The notes under the pieces: generated by a model
Database searches by the model: none
Seen by the model: only the letters and a program-made list of their open reading frames with translations
What the model was told of the DNA's origin: nothing
Assembly: GCA_013696235.1 (NCBI GenBank)
Contig: JACCYY010000199.1
Coordinates: 1-10,502, forward strand
Direction: 5' to 3'
Length of the DNA: 10,502 bases
Source: Sporichthyaceae bacterium
GTDB taxonomy: Bacteria > Actinomycetota > Actinomycetes > JACCYY01
Program-made: the position numbers and the translations under genes
Part shown: positions 8,328 through 10,502 of the stretch, piece by piece
Layout: the number at the start of each line of letters is the position of its first letter
How positions within the stretch are numbered: the stretch's first letter is position 1

Positions 8328-8417
8328 CAGCACACCGATCCGCAGGTCACCCAGCTGCCGCGTTGGACCGGGACCTGCCGTCAGCCTGACCGACGGGTCT
8401 TCGGCCCAGCGATGCCG

Positions 8418-9746
8418 TCAGTCATCGCCCCGGTTCCAGGCCAGGATCTGCTCCTGCATCGCCGCGGAGCTCGGGAACCGGGCCGGCTCGTAGCAGCCGA
8501 GCGGGCTGCTCGCCGTGCGCGCGGCACACCGGTTGCAGAATGTGCACGGCACCTCCGGCTCGTTCCCACCTGCCTCGAACGTCCGCACGAGGTCGGGGTT
8601 CGCGATCAGCGCTCTGGCCATCGCGACCAGATCACACTTGCCGTCCCGTAGGGCGCCCTCGATCGTCTCGCGCCGCTGGAAGCCACCGTTGGCGATCACC
8701 GGCAGTCCGACCTCCTGCCTGAACACGGCGGCGTAGTCGAGGTTGATCGCCTCCTGGTACTTCCAGCCGACACCGAGCAGCGATCGGGACACGGGGATCG
8801 GCAGCGCGTGCAGGAGCGCCGCGCGCCACGATGCCTTGCGCCCCAGGTGGCGAGCCGTGTCGTAGAAGATGCGCGCTTCCTCGACCGGGAACGGTCCTGG
8901 CGTGACCCGGGGATGGATGAACCCGAATCCCGAGTCGATGTTCAGGTAGTCCACTCCGAGCACCTTGAGCCGGCGCCCGTACGCCAAGGTCTCCTTGAGC
9001 CGGTTGCCCTGGAAGTAGTGCCGGGGCGGGAACACGAACGGGAGGCGCAGGTTGATCGGCAACCAGTTGTAGTCCTCGGCGGCAAGGCGAATCCCGAACA
9101 GGTAGTCCGGTCCCACCCGTCCCCGGACCTCGCGGACGACTTCGTCGAGGAAGCGGAACCGCCTCTCCACTGAACCACCCCACGCGTCGCGGCGACGGTT
9201 GAAGCCGGGATTAAGGAACTGGTGGATGAGGTAGCCCTTCGAGGCGGTCACCTCGACACCGTCGGCCCCGGTGGCCTGCACCCGCTCGGCGGCGTCACCG
9301 AAGTCGCGGACGGCCTGCCAGATGTCTTCCTCGGACATCGCCGTGCGCCGATCGGTGTAGCCGTAGATCAGGTCGAACCCGTCGGACGATGAGTGGCTGT
9401 CCTGCGGCTCCGGGAAGAGGCTGACTTGCGCTGCATAGCCGGGGTCACCGAGCTGGATGATGTACCGGCAACCGGTGCTCTTGATCTCCGCGATGGCCTT
9501 GCGCAGCGGTGCGACGTAGATGTCCTCGCTGATCGGCGGGTACTCCAGGGGTGACTTCCGGAATCTGTTGACGTTGAACGTCGTCGAGATGATTCCTCCG
9601 ACGCCTCCGTCGGCGAAGCGCTTCTCGAAGTTCTTCCACGTGCTCCCGACCACGCCGTCGTAACCAGCGGTTCGACCCCCGACCGACGACCGCAGGATCC
9701 GGTTCGGGAACGTGACCTGCTTGATCGAGTACGGCTCGAAGATCAC
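8418..9746 (-). CDS. NADH:flavin oxidoreductase / old yellow enzyme family, dienoyl-CoA-reductase-like, single domain with Fe-S motif
   Basis: 442-residue FMN-dependent TIM-barrel ene-reductase homologue. The start (MIFEPYSIKQVTFPNRILRSSV) and GVEVTASKGYLIHQFLNP with NRRRDAWGGSVERRFRFLDEVV (about 163-203) are typical. The OYE active-site His pair is absent (T167 and K170), and the site resembles E. coli FadH instead: Y172 aligns with its Tyr166 and H278 (in GFGFIHPRV) with its His252, by eye. IANGGFQRRETIEGAL and DLVAMARALIANPDLV hold the FMN phosphate loop. C401-C404-C407-C418 resembles the FadH [4Fe-4S] site, but the protein ends 24 residues later, so the FAD/NAD(P) domain of full FadH (672 residues) is missing. 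Two hydrophobic insertions (about 228-245 and 300-335) are unusual. GTG start with GAGGGGAG 5 bases before it. It follows the small membrane-protein gene by 18 bases, likely an operon. Substrate unknown; unsaturated fatty acyl-CoA is possible. Confidence 0.88.
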   Translation of the reverse strand: MIFEPYSIKQVTFPNRILRSSVGGRTAGYDGVVGSTWKNFEKRFADGGVGGIISTTFNVNRFRKSPLEYPPISEDIYVAPLRKAIAEIKSTGCRYIIQLGDPGYAAQVSLFPEPQDSHSSSDGFDLIYGYTDRRTAMSEEDIWQAVRDFGDAAERVQATGADGVEVTASKGYLIHQFLNPGFNRRRDAWGGSVERRFRFLDEVVREVRGRVGPDYLFGIRLAAEDYNWLPINLRLPFVFPPRHYFQGNRLKETLAYGRRLKVLGVDYLNIDSGFGFIHPRVTPGPFPVEEARIFYDTARHLGRKASWRAALLHALPIPVSRSLLGVGWKYQEAINLDYAAVFRQEVGLPVIANGGFQRRETIEGALRDGKCDLVAMARALIANPDLVRTFEAGGNEPEVPCTFCNRCAARTASSPLGCYEPARFPSSAAMQEQILAWNRGDD

Positions 9747-9751
9747 GGCTG

Positions 9752-9759
9752 CTCCCCTC
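9752..9759 (-). promoter_or_regulatory. Shine-Dalgarno sequence of the flavoenzyme gene
   Basis: The complement reads GAGGGGAG, ending 5 bases before the GTG at 9746. It lies wholly within the 18-base gap after the preceding gene and supports the GTG start. Confidence 0.6.
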
Positions 9760-9764
9760 GCGGT

Positions 9765-10130
9765 CTACTCGGCGAGCGCGCGGACCGCAAGAGCGGTGTT
9801 GCAGGCGGACAGCGCCGTCGTCATGATCGCCGCCCGGCGCGGGAGGTCGCCGTTGATCCCCGCAGCCGCTGCCGAAACCGTGTCCGCAGCATGGATGATC
9901 ACCGCCACGCGGCCGGTTCGTCGGCGCTGGTCGCCCGTCAGCAGCAGGAGGTCGGCACCGAGGAGGACCGTCCGGACACCGAACATGCGGAACGGGTAGA
10001 CGCCCGCCCGGCCGGCGGTCCGGTCGAAACCGAGCCGGCGCAGGAGCACCGTCGGGGCGAGGAGGGCGAGCGTGCCGTTGGTCAGGCGGACGACGGCCAA
10101 GGCGGTGCGAGCCTGCTGCGGCGTGATCAT
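9765..10130 (-). CDS. Small four-helix membrane protein, DUF4267-like
   Basis: 121-residue membrane protein of unknown function. Four hydrophobic stretches are visible: LAVVRLTNGTLALLAPTVLL, FGVRTVLLGADLLLL, VAVIIHAADTVSAAAAGI, and IMTTALSACNTALAVRAL near the C-terminus. The ordering, with ARTALAVVRLTNG at the front, RMFGVRTVLLG in the middle and HAADTVSA later, resembles DUF4267-type proteins found in actinobacteria, but I cannot check that. I chose the ATG at 10130 because it begins the hydrophobic protein. The frame stays open to 10373, but the 81 extra codons are arginine/proline-rich and extend over the start of the divergent gene. GGAG about 10 bases before it is a modest ribosome-binding sequence, and a TTGACA promoter lies upstream. 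It precedes the flavoenzyme gene by 18 bases. Confidence 0.7.
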   Translation of the reverse strand: MITPQQARTALAVVRLTNGTLALLAPTVLLRRLGFDRTAGRAGVYPFRMFGVRTVLLGADLLLLTGDQRRRTGRVAVIIHAADTVSAAAAGINGDLPRRAAIMTTALSACNTALAVRALAE

Positions 10131-10163
10131 CGTCAGTGCGCTCCGCCCTGGTCTGGTGCGAGG

Positions 10164-10192
10164 ACCGTGGCAGCGCGGTCGTCCGCTGTCAA
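10164..10192 (-). promoter_or_regulatory. Candidate promoter of the membrane protein-flavoenzyme operon
   Basis: The complement holds TTGACA (10192-10187), a perfect -35, then 17 bases, then CACGGT (10169-10164), a partial -10. Transcription would begin near 10157, giving a leader of about 27 bases with the GGAG site. The -35 is the best in the window; the -10 is weak. Confidence 0.5.
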
Positions 10193-10229
10193 TCCTCTTC
10201 CCATGACCAGCGTCCCGCGGGCGGTGACC

Positions 10230-10257
10230 CTGACCTCGCGTCAGCTCGTACGGCGAG
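10230..10257. repeat. Adjacent inverted repeats in the divergent intergenic region, operator candidate
   Basis: CTGACCTCGCGTCAG (10230-10244) has perfect 5-bp arms around a 5-base centre. It is followed directly by CTCGTACGGCGAG (10245-10257), with 4-bp arms. They lie between the TTGACA promoter and the start of the peroxidase-like gene, where a regulator of both could bind. The arms are short and chance is possible. Confidence 0.3.
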
Positions 10258-10349
10258 ACGGAGCGTCTGGATCCGGGGCCGGTTCCGCGCATTCTCGACC
10301 CGATGGCGACCCTGCGCTGGTGTACTTGGCCGGGTTGGGGGTGAAGCCG

Positions 10350-10355
10350 AGGAGG
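10350..10355 (+). promoter_or_regulatory. Shine-Dalgarno sequence supporting a TTG start
   Basis: AGGAGG ends 5 bases before TTG at 10361. The next in-frame candidates, ATG at 10376 and 10379, are 20 or more bases away. This favours TTG as the initiation codon. Confidence 0.7.
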
Positions 10356-10360
10356 AAGCG

Positions 10361-10502
10361 TTGAGCGGCGCATCGATGATGAAGACAGTCTTCGAGCGAG
10401 TGGTCCGGGCGGTCGATCACCGGATCGGCTGGGACAGGTTGCCTCTTCCGCTCGGGTTGCTCGCGCTGGTGGGGATCCGCGACACCCTTCGCGACCACAA
10501 CC
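10361..10502 (+). CDS. Heme peroxidase / fatty-acid alpha-dioxygenase family protein, 5' end only
   Basis: Only the first 47 codons lie in the window. The peptide contains ASMMKTVFERVVRAVDHRIG followed by WDRLPLPLGLLALVGIRDTLRDHN. This resembles the N-terminus of bacterial proteins annotated as peroxidase family, related to plant alpha-dioxygenases, which have the pattern VD-x-W-x-RLP-x-LGLL-LV-LR-x-LR-x-N-L-DT. Those heme proteins oxygenate fatty acids at the alpha carbon. The catalytic domain is beyond the edge, so no heme or catalytic residues can be checked. The start is taken as TTG at 10361 because AGGAGG sits 5 bases upstream; ATG at 10376 or 10379 is possible. The gene is divergent from the membrane protein-flavoenzyme operon, across about 230 bases. 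Confidence in the frame is fair, in the family moderate. Confidence 0.6.
   Translation, partial: MSGASMMKTVFERVVRAVDHRIGWDRLPLPLGLLALVGIRDTLRDHN

Larger units (their letters stand above)
10131..10360. other. Divergent intergenic control region
   Basis: This 230-base stretch is the longest without a gene. It holds the leftward TTGACA promoter, two small inverted repeats and the ribosome-binding sequence of the rightward gene. I see no convincing rightward -10/-35 pair, RNA gene or riboswitch. A 13-residue frame at 10303-10344 has no ribosome-binding sequence and is not called. Confidence 0.6.

Noticed and set aside
8378..8396. Possible terminator hairpin between convergent ychF and the flavoenzyme gene
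   Set aside because: CCGTC and GACGG can pair across 9 bases, and GTCAGCCTGAC is nearly palindromic, but stems are 5 bp and no U-tract follows on either strand.
10303..10344. 13-residue Trp-rich micro-frame before the peroxidase-like gene, resembling an attenuation leader
   Set aside because: It has three Trp codons but no ribosome-binding sequence or terminator/antiterminator pair, and chance is likely at this size.

Overview
The window comes from a very GC-rich actinobacterial chromosome, most likely of the Nocardioidaceae or a related family of Propionibacteriales. The lineage is inferred from base composition, protein style and gene order; no rRNA or tRNA is present to fix it. Almost all of it is coding, and no gene-free stretch exceeds about 230 bases.

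Positions 1 to about 8330 are a housekeeping block whose order parallels the Mycobacterium tuberculosis segment around Rv1099c-Rv1112. In order it holds: glpX (fructose-1,6-bisphosphatase II, minus strand, cut by the left edge); a divergent DUF4245 membrane-anchored protein (plus); yaaA (minus); the exonuclease VII genes xseB and xseA (minus); ispH (plus, last step of the MEP isoprenoid pathway); a DUF6542 membrane protein (minus); a NIPSNAP-family protein and rmuC (minus); and ychF (plus, universal ATPase). Compared with the M. tuberculosis order as I recall it, yaaA and the NIPSNAP-rmuC pair look like lineage additions, and both sit beside stress or DNA-maintenance genes.

Positions about 8400 to 10502 are a more accessory segment. 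It carries a two-gene minus-strand operon: a small four-helix membrane protein, then an old-yellow-enzyme-type flavoenzyme with a four-cysteine cluster motif. Across a 230-base divergent intergenic region lies the 5' end of a plus-strand gene resembling heme peroxidase / fatty-acid alpha-dioxygenase proteins, cut by the right edge. Together they suggest oxidative or lipid-oxidation chemistry, but that is inference.

Translation starts fall into two classes. glpX, DUF4245, NIPSNAP, the flavoenzyme and the peroxidase-like gene have recognisable Shine-Dalgarno sequences. xseA, xseB, the DUF6542 gene and ychF have none, but each has a TANNNT -10 hexamer 6 to 8 bases before the start codon, the arrangement of leaderless transcripts. 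This pattern helped decide several starts.

I found no CRISPR array, transposon, integrase, RNA gene or recognisable novel defence system. The most useful second looks are the stand-alone dienoyl-CoA-reductase-like flavoenzyme without its own electron-input domain, the leaderless promoter pattern, and the divergent control region near the right edge.
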